A stretch of DNA of 24,170 bases from Candidatus Nealsoniibacteriota bacterium (GTDB lineage Bacteria; Patescibacteriota; Minisyncoccia; Minisyncoccales; PWPS01). Where the stretch lies: NCBI GenBank assembly GCA_003557065.1, contig PWPS01000026.1, forward strand, positions 1 to 24,170, in the 5' to 3' direction. Positions 13,183-19,342 of the stretch are shown one piece after another. The notes under the pieces were generated by a model. The model saw only the letters and a list, made by a program, of their open reading frames with translations. It searched no databases and was not told where the DNA came from. The stretch's first letter is position 1, and each line of letters begins with the position of its first letter. Position numbers and translations under genes: made by a program.

Positions 13183-14265
13183 ATGATATTTTTTAGAAAA
13201 TTAAAATCTTTCTACATAAGATATGAGAGCTATCTGATTCCGGCGGCACTTTTTTATGGTTTTGCTACCGATATCTTGACTTTCAGGTTAGTCTCTTTTG
13301 ATACGTCTTTGTTTTTTCTTTTGGGTCATCTTATTTTTGCAGCTGTTAATATCGGAATTGTTAATCACTTCAAAAATAAAGAAGTTAAGGGAAAATTTCT
13401 TTCTTACTGGAAACTGTTAGCTCCACTTCTGATTCAGTTTTCTTTCGGTAATCTTTTTAGTGGATTTTTAATATTTTACTCCCAGTCAGGATCCTTGTTC
13501 GCCAGTTGGCCGTTTTTACTTGTGTTAGTTCTCTTGCTTATAGGAAACGAAGTTGCAAGAAGATATGATCTGGGTCCAATCGTTCAAATTGGAGTTTATT
13601 TCTTTGCTCTTTTTTCCTACTTTAACTTATCTTTTCCTTATTTTTTCAGAAGATTGGATGTGACGATGTTTATCATCAGTGGCTTTTTTAGCCTTTTTAC
13701 GGTCTTTTTGTTAACTTACATTTTATCGGATTATGTCAAGGAAATTAAGGATGAGAGAAAAAAGCTATGGATAACGATAGGGTCCGTTTTTTTAGTCATG
13801 AATTTTTTATATTTCTCCAATCTTATTCCACCGATTCCACTCACCATACAAAGTAGTGGGATTTACCATGATATAGAAAGGTTGGATGACGGATATAGAG
13901 TGGAAAGCGAACCTTGTGAAAGTTGGGATAGATGTATTTTTAACAGAGAGATTAGAAGAATAACCGGTGAGAGAGGTAGGATTTATTTTTATAGTGCGGT
14001 TTATGCTCCACCGGGAATGGATATGACGGTAACTCATAGGTGGGAAAAGTATGATGAAGATCAAAACAGGTGGGTGATGGAGGCTATAATTCCTTTCTAC
14101 ATAAGAGGGGGTAGAGATATCGGATTCAGGTGGTACAGCTATTATACCGTGAGACCGGGTCTTTGGCGGGTGTCGACCGAGACTGATAGGGGGCAAGTAA
14201 TAGGCAGGAAGGCGTTTCATGTCGTGCAGGAAATAAATCGTTCAACTATAATAGAAGAAATATAA
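13183..14265 (+). CDS. Multi-spanning membrane protein with C-terminal DUF2914 domain
   Basis: The first about 217 residues contain some seven hydrophobic helices (near 15-34, 40-62, 76-98, 104-121, 130-148, 157-183 and 195-216). An extracytoplasmic domain follows (about 218-360): ERGRIYFYSAVYAPPGMD, TVTHRW, FYIRGGRDIGFRWYSYY and VRPGLWRVSTETDRGQVIG. The pattern of a conserved His-Arg-Trp, a Gly-Gly-Arg and PGxWRV with GQxIG is that of DUF2914, a beta-sandwich domain of unknown function common in envelope proteins. Two cysteines (CESWDRC) just before it may form a disulfide. The fusion of a TM block to DUF2914 is known in Patescibacteria and other phyla, from memory. It is followed after 18 bases by a two-TM protein, suggesting an operon. 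Confidence 0.85.
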   Translation: MIFFRKLKSFYIRYESYLIPAALFYGFATDILTFRLVSFDTSLFFLLGHLIFAAVNIGIVNHFKNKEVKGKFLSYWKLLAPLLIQFSFGNLFSGFLIFYSQSGSLFASWPFLLVLVLLLIGNEVARRYDLGPIVQIGVYFFALFSYFNLSFPYFFRRLDVTMFIISGFFSLFTVFLLTYILSDYVKEIKDERKKLWITIGSVFLVMNFLYFSNLIPPIPLTIQSSGIYHDIERLDDGYRVESEPCESWDRCIFNREIRRITGERGRIYFYSAVYAPPGMDMTVTHRWEKYDEDQNRWVMEAIIPFYIRGGRDIGFRWYSYYTVRPGLWRVSTETDRGQVIGRKAFHVVQEINRSTIIEEI

Positions 14266-14283
14266 ATTTACTGATAAAAATAA

Positions 14284-14526
14284 ATGATTTACAAAATATT
14301 TATTTCCGGATTGTCTATTCTAATTTTTGCCGTAGTGGTAAATTATTTGGCAATTCAATTGGGTCTTATGACTTGGTATGGATTTTTTGAAGAGGTGGGA
14401 AGAATTGGATTTTCGGAAGCTCTGAAAAATCAAAGCATTTATTCAATTATTTTCATGATTTTTATCTACCCTTTGGTTTTAGGTTTCTCCGGATATCTAT
14501 CTTTTTACGTACTAAGGTTAGTCTGA
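14284..14526 (+). CDS. Small two-TM membrane protein of unknown function
   Basis: Eighty residues with hydrophobic helices at about 5-28 (FISGLSILIFAVVVNYLAI) and 52-78 (IYSIIFMIFIYPLVLGFSGY), joined by an amphipathic loop with GFFEEVGRIGFSEALKN. I recall similar small proteins in other Parcubacteria but no function. It lies 18 bases downstream of the DUF2914 gene and immediately upstream of a strong promoter, so it ends that transcript, although no terminator hairpin is visible. Confidence 0.7.
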   Translation: MIYKIFISGLSILIFAVVVNYLAIQLGLMTWYGFFEEVGRIGFSEALKNQSIYSIIFMIFIYPLVLGFSGYLSFYVLRLV

Positions 14527-14530
14527 TTTA

Positions 14531-14558
14531 TTTACATCTTAGATTTATGTTGTATAAT
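14531..14558 (+). promoter_or_regulatory. Strong sigma-70 type promoter
   Basis: TTTACA (14531-14536), a 16-base spacer, then a perfect TATAAT (14553-14558). Transcription would begin near 14565, ahead of the AAGGGAGGG ribosome binding site at 14585-14593. Confidence 0.75.
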
Positions 14559-14599
14559 ATCAAAGAACTGAACTTTGAAAATTGAAGGGAGGGATATTT

Positions 14600-15097
14600 T
14601 TGTCAGAAATTAAAATGGAAATAATCAAAAAGATGGGGATGGTAGCCGCTACGGTTTTGATTTCGGTGTTGGTGATTCCATTTTTTTTCGTAATTTTGGA
14701 TACGGAATTAAGATTTTCAATACAGAATCTTTATCTATTTATAGTTACGACACTTTTCTTTTTAAATATTCTGGCTTTTCTTCTGAAAAGATTCAAAAAA
14801 GAGCGTAGCTTTATGGGAGTTTTTTTCTCAAGCACGCGAAAAGAAGAGGTAGATTCGGTAATAATTATCGCTTCTTCTTGTCTTCTGGTTTTATCCGGAA
14901 GTTTGGCAGTATTTTTGCTTGATGGAGTTATTGCAGACGCCTTGTTGATAATAGCGGCTTTAATATTGCCGATAAGCATATTTGCACAATCGGAGGAGGC
15001 TCTGGAGATTAAATTCGGATTCAATTGGATCAGGATTTTTAATGCCTATGTTTTCATAAACGCGGGATTAATCTCTTTGGTCGGGATTTTTTTGTAG
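14600..15097 (+). CDS. Multi-TM membrane protein of unknown function
   Basis: The start is most likely TTG at 14600, six bases after AAGGGAGGG; the earlier TTG at 14582 would lie before that site. The 165-residue product has five probable hydrophobic helices (beginning MGMVAATVLISVLVIPFFF, LYLFIVTTLFFLNILAF, VIIIASSCLLVLSGSLAVF, ALLIIAALILPISIFA and AYVFINAGLISLVGIFL), with a basic cytoplasmic loop (KRFKKERS) after the second. No family is recognised and no catalytic or transport motif is visible. It has a strong promoter and is closed by a strong terminator, so it is an independent, possibly well-expressed gene. Confidence 0.75.
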   Translation: MSEIKMEIIKKMGMVAATVLISVLVIPFFFVILDTELRFSIQNLYLFIVTTLFFLNILAFLLKRFKKERSFMGVFFSSTRKEEVDSVIIIASSCLLVLSGSLAVFLLDGVIADALLIIAALILPISIFAQSEEALEIKFGFNWIRIFNAYVFINAGLISLVGIFL

Positions 15098-15106
15098 TAA
15101 TTTAAG

Positions 15107-15135
15107 ACACGCCTGAAAACGGGCGTGTTTTTTCT
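15107..15135 (+). terminator. Strong intrinsic terminator
   Basis: ACACGCCTG (15107-15115) pairs with CGGGCGTGT (15120-15128) around AAAA, with seven T following. Confidence 0.9.
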
Positions 15136-15183
15136 TTCGATTTATGCTATTTTTTTATTAGGTAAAAAAAGAAAATAAGGAAA

Positions 15184-15606
15184 ATGAAAAAAACGATAGG
15201 AAGTTTAATTTTTGCGACCATACTTATTTTGGGCGCTTATTATTACGTTAATTACGAAGAAGACATTATGGATAGTAAAGAGGAAAAGAGTTTAATAATA
15301 GAAGTTTTATCGGAAGGAGACGGTCTGGAAGTTGATACTGGAGATACGGTAAAAGTCCACTATACGGGAACGTTGGAAGACGGAACGGTTTTTGATTCCA
15401 GTAGAGATAGGGAGCCTTTCAGCTTTACCATAGGTGAAGGTCGAGTAATTCAGGGTTGGGAAGAGGGAGTTAAAGGGATGAAAGAAGGGGAGTTAAGAAG
15501 ACTAACCATAAGTCATGAATTAGCCTACGGTCCTCAAGGAATTCCGGGCGCAATTCCTCCGATGGCTACTTTAATTTTTGAAATAGAGCTTTTAGAGATT
15601 AATTAA
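15184..15606 (+). CDS. FKBP-type peptidyl-prolyl cis-trans isomerase, membrane-anchored
   Basis: FKBPs speed proline isomerisation during protein folding; this one is anchored with its domain outside the membrane. Residues about 4-22 form an uncleaved signal anchor (IGSLIFATILILGAYYYV) followed by an acidic linker. The FKBP domain (about 37-140) is complete: DTVKVHYTGTLEDGTVFDSS, FTIGEGRVIQGWEEGVKGMK, GELRRLTISHELAYG and IPPMATLIFEIELLEI include the aromatic pocket residues (Y, F, D, VIQGW, Y) of the active site. ATG 15184 follows an AAGG three bases upstream, and TGCTATTTT at 15145-15153 might be its -10. It ends at a terminator shared with the minus-strand miniprotein gene. Confidence 0.95.
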   Translation: MKKTIGSLIFATILILGAYYYVNYEEDIMDSKEEKSLIIEVLSEGDGLEVDTGDTVKVHYTGTLEDGTVFDSSRDREPFSFTIGEGRVIQGWEEGVKGMKEGELRRLTISHELAYGPQGIPGAIPPMATLIFEIELLEIN

Positions 15607-15610
15607 AAAG

Positions 15611-15637
15611 AAAGGACTCCCTTTTGGAAGTCCTTTT
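15611..15637. terminator. Bidirectional terminator between the FKBP gene and the minus-strand miniprotein
   Basis: AAAGGACTCC and GGAAGTCCTTT form a stem of about 10 bp with one bulge around CTTTT. A T-run follows on the + strand (TCCTTTTTTA) and on the minus strand (CCTTTCTTTTTAATT), so it can stop both convergent transcripts. Confidence 0.85.
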
Positions 15638-15653
15638 TTATGTCAAGCGGTGA

Positions 15654-15794
15654 TTAGGAAATGTTGATATCATCAACAATTTCCAAACCCAGCTCCAATA
15701 GTGCAAGTATAAATTCTTCTAACGTGGATAGAATGGTCGGTGAAATTATCCACAGCACTAAAAGGAGCACCGCGAAACCGAAAAATGATCTCAT
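15654..15794 (-). CDS. 46-residue membrane miniprotein
   Basis: On the minus strand, ATG at 15794-15792 opens a 46-codon ORF starting MRSFFGFAVLLLVLWIISP and continuing TILSTLEEFILALLELG to a stop at 15654. Residues about 4-19 are one clean membrane helix ending in a short WIISP turn; the rest is an amphipathic helix (LEEFILALLELGLEIVDDINIS) with an acidic tail. There is no ribosome binding site next to the ATG. The ORF sits between a consensus promoter with a structured leader and a bidirectional terminator, so transcription signals support the gene better than translation signals do. Larger ORFs on either strand here (15661-15855 plus; 15673-15957 minus) lack such support. The family is not recognised. 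Confidence 0.68.
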   Translation of the reverse strand: MRSFFGFAVLLLVLWIISPTILSTLEEFILALLELGLEIVDDINIS

Positions 15795-15799
15795 AAGTA

Positions 15800-15884
15800 C
15801 AGGAAGGAAAGGGTTTTATTTTAAGAACGTGACCGGCGTTCCGGGATGTATTTAAACGTACATCCCAAATATCTTGCCTTCCTG
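15800..15884 (-). ncRNA. Candidate structured leader RNA with three-helix junction
   Basis: On the minus-strand transcript, three nested helices can form. P1 joins CAGGAAGG (15884-15877) to CCTTCCTG (15807-15800), a perfect 8 bp. Inside it P2 is a perfect 8-bp hairpin, GGGATGTA/TACATCCC (15866-15859 with 15850-15843), and P3 is GAACG/CGTTC (15841-15837 with 15829-15825). P2 and P3 are one base apart and P1 closes both, the layout of many riboswitches and small RNAs. It lies between the promoter and the miniprotein start, and P1 ends six bases before the ATG. I do not recognise any known class. Confidence 0.5.
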
Positions 15885-15915
15885 CCAAATGTAGATCTTT
15901 AAAAGAGCTGTCTGC

Positions 15916-15944
15916 ATTATAACAGTAATGTAAGTTTTTGTCAA
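15916..15944 (-). promoter_or_regulatory. Consensus sigma-70 promoter on the minus strand
   Basis: Minus strand: TTGACA (15944-15939), a 17-base spacer, then TATAAT (15921-15916). Both hexamers and the spacer are perfect, the only such case in the window. Transcription would start near 15909 and run through the structured leader. Confidence 0.85.
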
Positions 15945-15987
15945 TAAAATTAAACACAATTAAGAAATTTTAGTCGCTATTTTTTTG

Positions 15988-15996
15988 TGATATAAT
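15988..15996 (+). promoter_or_regulatory. Extended -10 promoter for the superoxide reductase operon
   Basis: TGATATAAT is a perfect TGn-extended -10 with no clear -35. The leader to ATG 16016 would be about 13 bases. Confidence 0.65.
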
Positions 15997-16015
15997 AATC
16001 AACCAAAAGAAAAAA

Positions 16016-16462
16016 ATGAAAAAAATACTAATTGCCGCCATAATCATCCCAGTTGTTTTTTTGGTACTTTACTTTGCTACGGATCAGGTAGAAGAAGATA
16101 TTAACTCCTTTGCCGAGTGTGTTGAAGCGGGCTATCCTGTGATGGAAAGCGATCCCGAACAGTGCAGGGTCGCTGATGGAAGGGTTTTTGTTCGTGAATC
16201 CGAAGAGGGAGAATTTGTAACTTTGGAAGGAGAGTTTGTTTGCTTGCCTTATAGAGATGAGACTGGTCCCACCACTATGGAATGCGCCTTCGGTTTAAAA
16301 ATTGAGGATGACCTTTATTATTCACTTTCAATGGAAGGTGGAATTAGTGACATTTCAACCGGTTCATGGATAAAGGTTATCGGATATCTTACACAAAAAG
16401 AAAGTGACAGATATCTTAGCAGTGGTCTTTTACAGGTAGAGGAGCTTAAGGAAATTAATTAA
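16016..16462 (+). CDS. Membrane-anchored protein with FxECVxAGYPVMESxPxQC motif
   Basis: The 148-residue product has an N-terminal membrane anchor (about 4-21, ILIAAIIIPVVFLVLYF). Just after it comes a short motif, FAECVEAGYPVMESDPEQCR followed by ADGRVFV, which I have seen as a recurring small exported module in bacterial and archaeal proteins; its two cysteines probably form a disulfide. The rest (about 65-148) alternates beta strands, with two more cysteines (FVCLPY and MECAFG), like a small OB-type domain: WIKVIGYLTQ near the end resembles the last strands of such folds. Function unknown. It is first in an operon with superoxide reductase and YchF, with only 9-base gaps. Confidence 0.75.
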   Translation: MKKILIAAIIIPVVFLVLYFATDQVEEDINSFAECVEAGYPVMESDPEQCRVADGRVFVRESEEGEFVTLEGEFVCLPYRDETGPTTMECAFGLKIEDDLYYSLSMEGGISDISTGSWIKVIGYLTQKESDRYLSSGLLQVEELKEIN

Positions 16463-16471
16463 AATAGAAAG

Positions 16472-16876
16472 ATGACTAAAATAAAGGAAATTTACAAGTG
16501 TAATGTTTGTGGAAATATTACGGAAGTCTTACATACCGGAGTTGGTGAATTGGTTTGTTGTGGTCAAGAAATGGAACTAAAAGAAGAAAAACATGAAGAA
16601 GAAGGGAATGAAAAACATCTACCCGTGATTGAAAATGTTGGAGATTCCGACTGCAAGGGTGCGGGTGTTAAAGTGAAAATCGGAGAGGTTGAACATCCGT
16701 CGGAAGAAAATCATTATATAGAATGGATTGAAATAAATACCGGAAGCGGAAAATCGGGGAAAAAGTTTCTAAAACCGGGAGATAAGCCGGAAGCGGAATT
16801 TTATACCGAGGATGAGATAGTGAGTGTTAGAGAATATTGCAACATTCACGGTTTGTGGGAGAAAAAGATAAATTAA
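16472..16876 (+). CDS. dfx: Superoxide reductase, two-iron desulfoferrodoxin type
   Basis: Superoxide reductase turns superoxide into hydrogen peroxide without making oxygen, typical of anaerobes and microaerophiles. The N-terminal desulforedoxin domain has C10, C13, C29 and C30 for the rubredoxin-like iron centre. The catalytic centre ligands are all visible: EKH (E47, K48, H49), HPSEENHYIEWIE (H75 and H81), and CNIHG (C123 and H126). The catalytic Glu-Lys pair, E47/K48, is kept and even has the same numbering as the Desulfoarculus baarsii enzyme. Length 134 matches two-iron desulfoferrodoxins. A Lys/Glu-rich insertion (residues 37-47) separates the domains. Spacing of 9 bases on both sides puts it in one transcript with the genes before and after. 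An electron donor such as rubredoxin is not in the window. Confidence 0.95.
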   Translation: MTKIKEIYKCNVCGNITEVLHTGVGELVCCGQEMELKEEKHEEEGNEKHLPVIENVGDSDCKGAGVKVKIGEVEHPSEENHYIEWIEINTGSGKSGKKFLKPGDKPEAEFYTEDEIVSVREYCNIHGLWEKKIN

Positions 16877-16885
16877 ATTATAAAA

Positions 16886-17932
16886 ATGTCATTTAAGATT
16901 GGAATAGTCGGATTACCCAATGTTGGGAAGTCTACGCTTTTTAAAGCGATTACCAAAAATCAGGTGGAGGCGGAAAATTACCCCTTTTGCACCATAGATC
17001 CGAATATCGGGACAGTTGCCGTTCCGGATGAAAGAATCGAAAAGCTTTCTGATATTTCCGATTCGGAAAAAACGATACACACCACGATAGAATTTGTCGA
17101 TATTGCAGGATTAGTAAAGGGTGCTCATGAGGGAAAGGGATTGGGGAATAAATTTTTATCGAACATCAGAGAGGTTGATGCCATTGTTGAGGTCTTACGT
17201 GAATTTCAAGGTAAGGATATCGCTCATGTCGAAGGTTCTATAGATGCAGAGAGAGACAGGGATATTATCGATATTGAGTTGATAATGGCTGATATACAAT
17301 TAATAGAAAAGGTTCTTCCGAAAATTGAAAGAGATGCCAAGTCGGGGGATAAGGTTTTAGGAAAGAAGCTGGATATTTTAAAAAAAGTGAAAGCTTTTCT
17401 TGAAGAGGAAAAGATGTTGAGAGATTTGGGCTTGAAAGAAGAGGAGATGGAATTGATAAAAGAATATAATTTTCTAACAATCAAACCGATTATTTATTTG
17501 AGAAATGTTGACGGAGAGATAGAGGAAGGTGGAGATGTTTTGGAAATTAATGCGAAGATAGAAGAAGAGCTAGCCGGGTTCAGCCCCGAAGAGGCCGAAG
17601 AGTATATGAAGTCTTTCAATATGCAAGAGAGTGGTCTTGATAAACTAATAAGAAAGAGTTACGAAGCTTTGAATTTGATATCGTTTTTTACGTCCGGAGA
17701 AAAAGAGAGTAGAGCTTGGACGGTTGAAAAGGGTTCTACCGCTCCCAAAGCCGCCGGGAAAATACATACGGATTTCGAAAAGAATTTTATTCGTGCGGAA
17801 ATTGTCAGTTATGAAGATTTTGTGAGTTTGGGTGGATGGACCAAGGCCAGAGAAGATGGCAAGATAAAAGACAAGGGGAAAGATTACATTGTTCAAGATG
17901 GGGATGTAATATTTTTTAAAGTCGGAAGATAG
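16886..17932 (+). CDS. ychF: Obg-family P-loop ATPase YchF
   Basis: YchF (OLA1 family) is a universally conserved ribosome-associated ATPase linked to oxidative stress; it represses the stress response in E. coli. The G1 loop GIVGLPNVGKST is at residues 6-17, switch II is DIAGLVKGAHEGKGLGNKF, and the altered G4 region NVDGE replaces the guanine-specific NKxD, consistent with ATP preference. A coiled-coil region (DIELIMADIQLIEKVLPKI onward) is followed by the C-terminal TGS domain (RAWTVEKGSTAPKAAGKIH to GDVIFFKVGR). Length 348 is slightly under the usual 363. It is last in an operon after superoxide reductase, a fit with its role in oxidative stress. The transcript ends at a terminator shared with a convergent gene. 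Confidence 0.96.
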   Translation: MSFKIGIVGLPNVGKSTLFKAITKNQVEAENYPFCTIDPNIGTVAVPDERIEKLSDISDSEKTIHTTIEFVDIAGLVKGAHEGKGLGNKFLSNIREVDAIVEVLREFQGKDIAHVEGSIDAERDRDIIDIELIMADIQLIEKVLPKIERDAKSGDKVLGKKLDILKKVKAFLEEEKMLRDLGLKEEEMELIKEYNFLTIKPIIYLRNVDGEIEEGGDVLEINAKIEEELAGFSPEEAEEYMKSFNMQESGLDKLIRKSYEALNLISFFTSGEKESRAWTVEKGSTAPKAAGKIHTDFEKNFIRAEIVSYEDFVSLGGWTKAREDGKIKDKGKDYIVQDGDVIFFKVGR

Positions 17933-17935
17933 AAA

Positions 17936-17959
17936 AAAAGGAGGCTTTAGCCTCCTTTT
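17936..17959. terminator. Bidirectional terminator between ychF and the minus-strand gene
   Basis: AAAAGGAGGCT and AGCCTCCTTTT form an 11-bp inverted repeat with a tiny loop. T-rich tails follow on both strands. The stop codon of the minus-strand gene (17949-17947) lies in the loop of this hairpin. Confidence 0.85.
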
Positions 17960-18399
17960 CTTAGGATGTCCTCGATTTCTTCGAGGTCATAGCGCACATT
18001 TAATGGATTTTTTTGCAGATCCCTAAACCACCAGACAATGGCGTTTTGAGCTCTTTGCATACTTATAACTTTTCCGGAAACAAGTGAGCTTGTTAAATCA
18101 GAAATCATTATTTTCACTTTTCTGGATGATATGAGAAGAAAGTAGAAATAATCATCCGTTTCAGTGGGTATCACATGGTCACCCAGAAGGGATCCCATGG
18201 GAACGATTACGTTTTTTTCCGCATATATCGTGCAAACGATTTCATTCAGTTCTTTTTTAACTTTTTCAAGCTCCTGAACCGTCACTTTGATTTCTCTTTT
18301 TCTTATCAGAAAACGTCCAAGCCCACTTTTCCATGTGTTCTCCAGCATGGACGAAATAATCAAAGCGATGATTTTTTTTCGATCCATCACCAGCTCCAT
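17947..18399 (-). CDS. Soluble protein of unknown function (150 aa)
   Basis: The start at 18399 follows AAGGAGGG with six-base spacing, one of the best ribosome binding sites in the window. The product opens with MELVMDRKKIIALIISS, has a predicted helical segment (VTVQELEKVKKELNEIV), then strands through KNVIVPMGSLLGDH, TDDYFYFLLISSRKVKIMI and a helical end, RAQNAIVWWFRDLQKNP and YDLEEIEDILRK. No family is recognised. The LTSSLVSGKVISMQRAQNAI region with a following WW is distinctive and could be used in a profile search. The gene is transcribed toward ychF and diverges from the propeller-like gene at 18593. Its stop lies inside the terminator hairpin, an economical overlap. Confidence 0.82.
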   Translation of the reverse strand: MELVMDRKKIIALIISSMLENTWKSGLGRFLIRKREIKVTVQELEKVKKELNEIVCTIYAEKNVIVPMGSLLGDHVIPTETDDYFYFLLISSRKVKIMISDLTSSLVSGKVISMQRAQNAIVWWFRDLQKNPLNVRYDLEEIEDILRKGG

Positions 18400-18430
18400 T
18401 ACAATCCCTCCTTTTTTATGTGCTCCTATA

Positions 18431-18459
18431 ATTATGACATTAAATATAGGAAATGTAAA
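18431..18459 (-). promoter_or_regulatory. Minus-strand promoter for the 150-aa protein gene
   Basis: Minus strand: TTTACA (18459-18454), a 17-base spacer, then CATAAT (18436-18431), each with one mismatch. Transcription would begin near 18424, close to the strong ribosome binding site. Confidence 0.65.
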
Positions 18460-18553
18460 ATTATGTAAAATCTAAATTATTCTTATTGTAAAAGCTTTCG
18501 GATATCATTTTTAGTGAATATTAGGATGGGGGGATTCAGTCTTTTCAATTATT

Positions 18554-18562
18554 TGTTATACT
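18554..18562 (+). promoter_or_regulatory. Extended -10 promoter for the propeller-like gene
   Basis: TGTTATACT is a TGn-extended -10 with one mismatch. The leader before ATG 18593 would be about 24 bases. The rest of the 190-base divergent gap (18400-18592) shows nothing else but A/T-rich DNA and a G6 run near 18530. Confidence 0.5.
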
Positions 18563-18592
18563 TTTAATAAGTTAGGCGTAATCCAATAAATT

Positions 18593-19342
18593 ATGAAAAA
18601 AACATTTTTTTTAATATTCATACTCATTGCATTCGTGGGGTATATCTATTTTTCGGAGGCACCGGAAGTTGAAGAGCGGGAATGGGAACTTGGCGATCCA
18701 CAGCTTGAATATGTAGGAGAGGGTATAGAAACAGAAGGGGTAAAAGTTCTTGATGATGGGGAGGTTGTTTATCAGATAACAATAAATGAGATTAGAGATT
18801 GGACGAGTCAAAATTGGGATATTTTTGATGAAATTCCCGAGGTAGGAGGTAGAGAGGTTGACCCCGAATATTTCGGATTTATCGATCGTTCGGCCTCCAT
18901 TTCTCCCAACGGTCGTAAGTTGGCTTTTTCGGTTCATGATTATGCGGTAGCCACAACCACCAGCTTTATTATTATTGCTGATTTGAAAGATGAGAGTTTG
19001 GAAATGGTTAGGGAGCCGGTAAGAGGATCCATCGATCATTTTGTCTGGTCCGGTGACTCAAATAAAGTTGCTTATATTCTAGGAACAGCACGGGCAGGTG
19101 GTGATTTCCTGGCGGTTGATGATATTCTCAACCTGGAAAGATTGGTTCTTCTTTCCGAGAAAGATATTTTGGATGTATTGGATCCGGATGGTGTATTGGT
19201 TGAAGTAGGTCAATTTATGCCTCAGTTCAGGAGTGTTGATTTTTATGAGTCTTCTCTTTATTTTCAAAGCGATCATCCCAAAGGACCACCCGTCGATTGG
19301 AGTTTTAATTTCGATGAAAGTGAATTGATTATTGTAGAATGA
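18593..19342 (+). CDS. Membrane-anchored protein with TolB/WD40-like propeller fragments
   Basis: A 249-residue product with an N-terminal anchor (about 4-20, FFLIFILIAFVGYIYF) and an acidic linker. Two segments look like blades of a TolB-type beta propeller: RSASISPNGRKLAFSVHDY and FVWSGDSNKVAYIL, each of the form S-x-D/N-G-x-x-x-A-Y/F. A third region (FNFDESELIIVE) at the end repeats the pattern weakly. The protein is too short for a complete propeller, so it may form part of one or an oligomer. Function unknown; a ligand- or protein-binding role outside the membrane is inferred. It overlaps the U32 gene by four bases (ATGA), so the two are translationally coupled. Confidence 0.75.
   Translation: MKKTFFLIFILIAFVGYIYFSEAPEVEEREWELGDPQLEYVGEGIETEGVKVLDDGEVVYQITINEIRDWTSQNWDIFDEIPEVGGREVDPEYFGFIDRSASISPNGRKLAFSVHDYAVATTTSFIIIADLKDESLEMVREPVRGSIDHFVWSGDSNKVAYILGTARAGGDFLAVDDILNLERLVLLSEKDILDVLDPDGVLVEVGQFMPQFRSVDFYESSLYFQSDHPKGPPVDWSFNFDESELIIVE

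Noticed and set aside
15661..15957. A 64-codon + ORF and a 94-codon minus ORF over the same gap
   Set aside because: The minus 94-codon ORF starts upstream of the promoter and runs through the structured leader in another frame; the + ORF is its opposite-strand shadow. The 46-codon minus ORF with a clean TM helix fits the promoter and terminator better.
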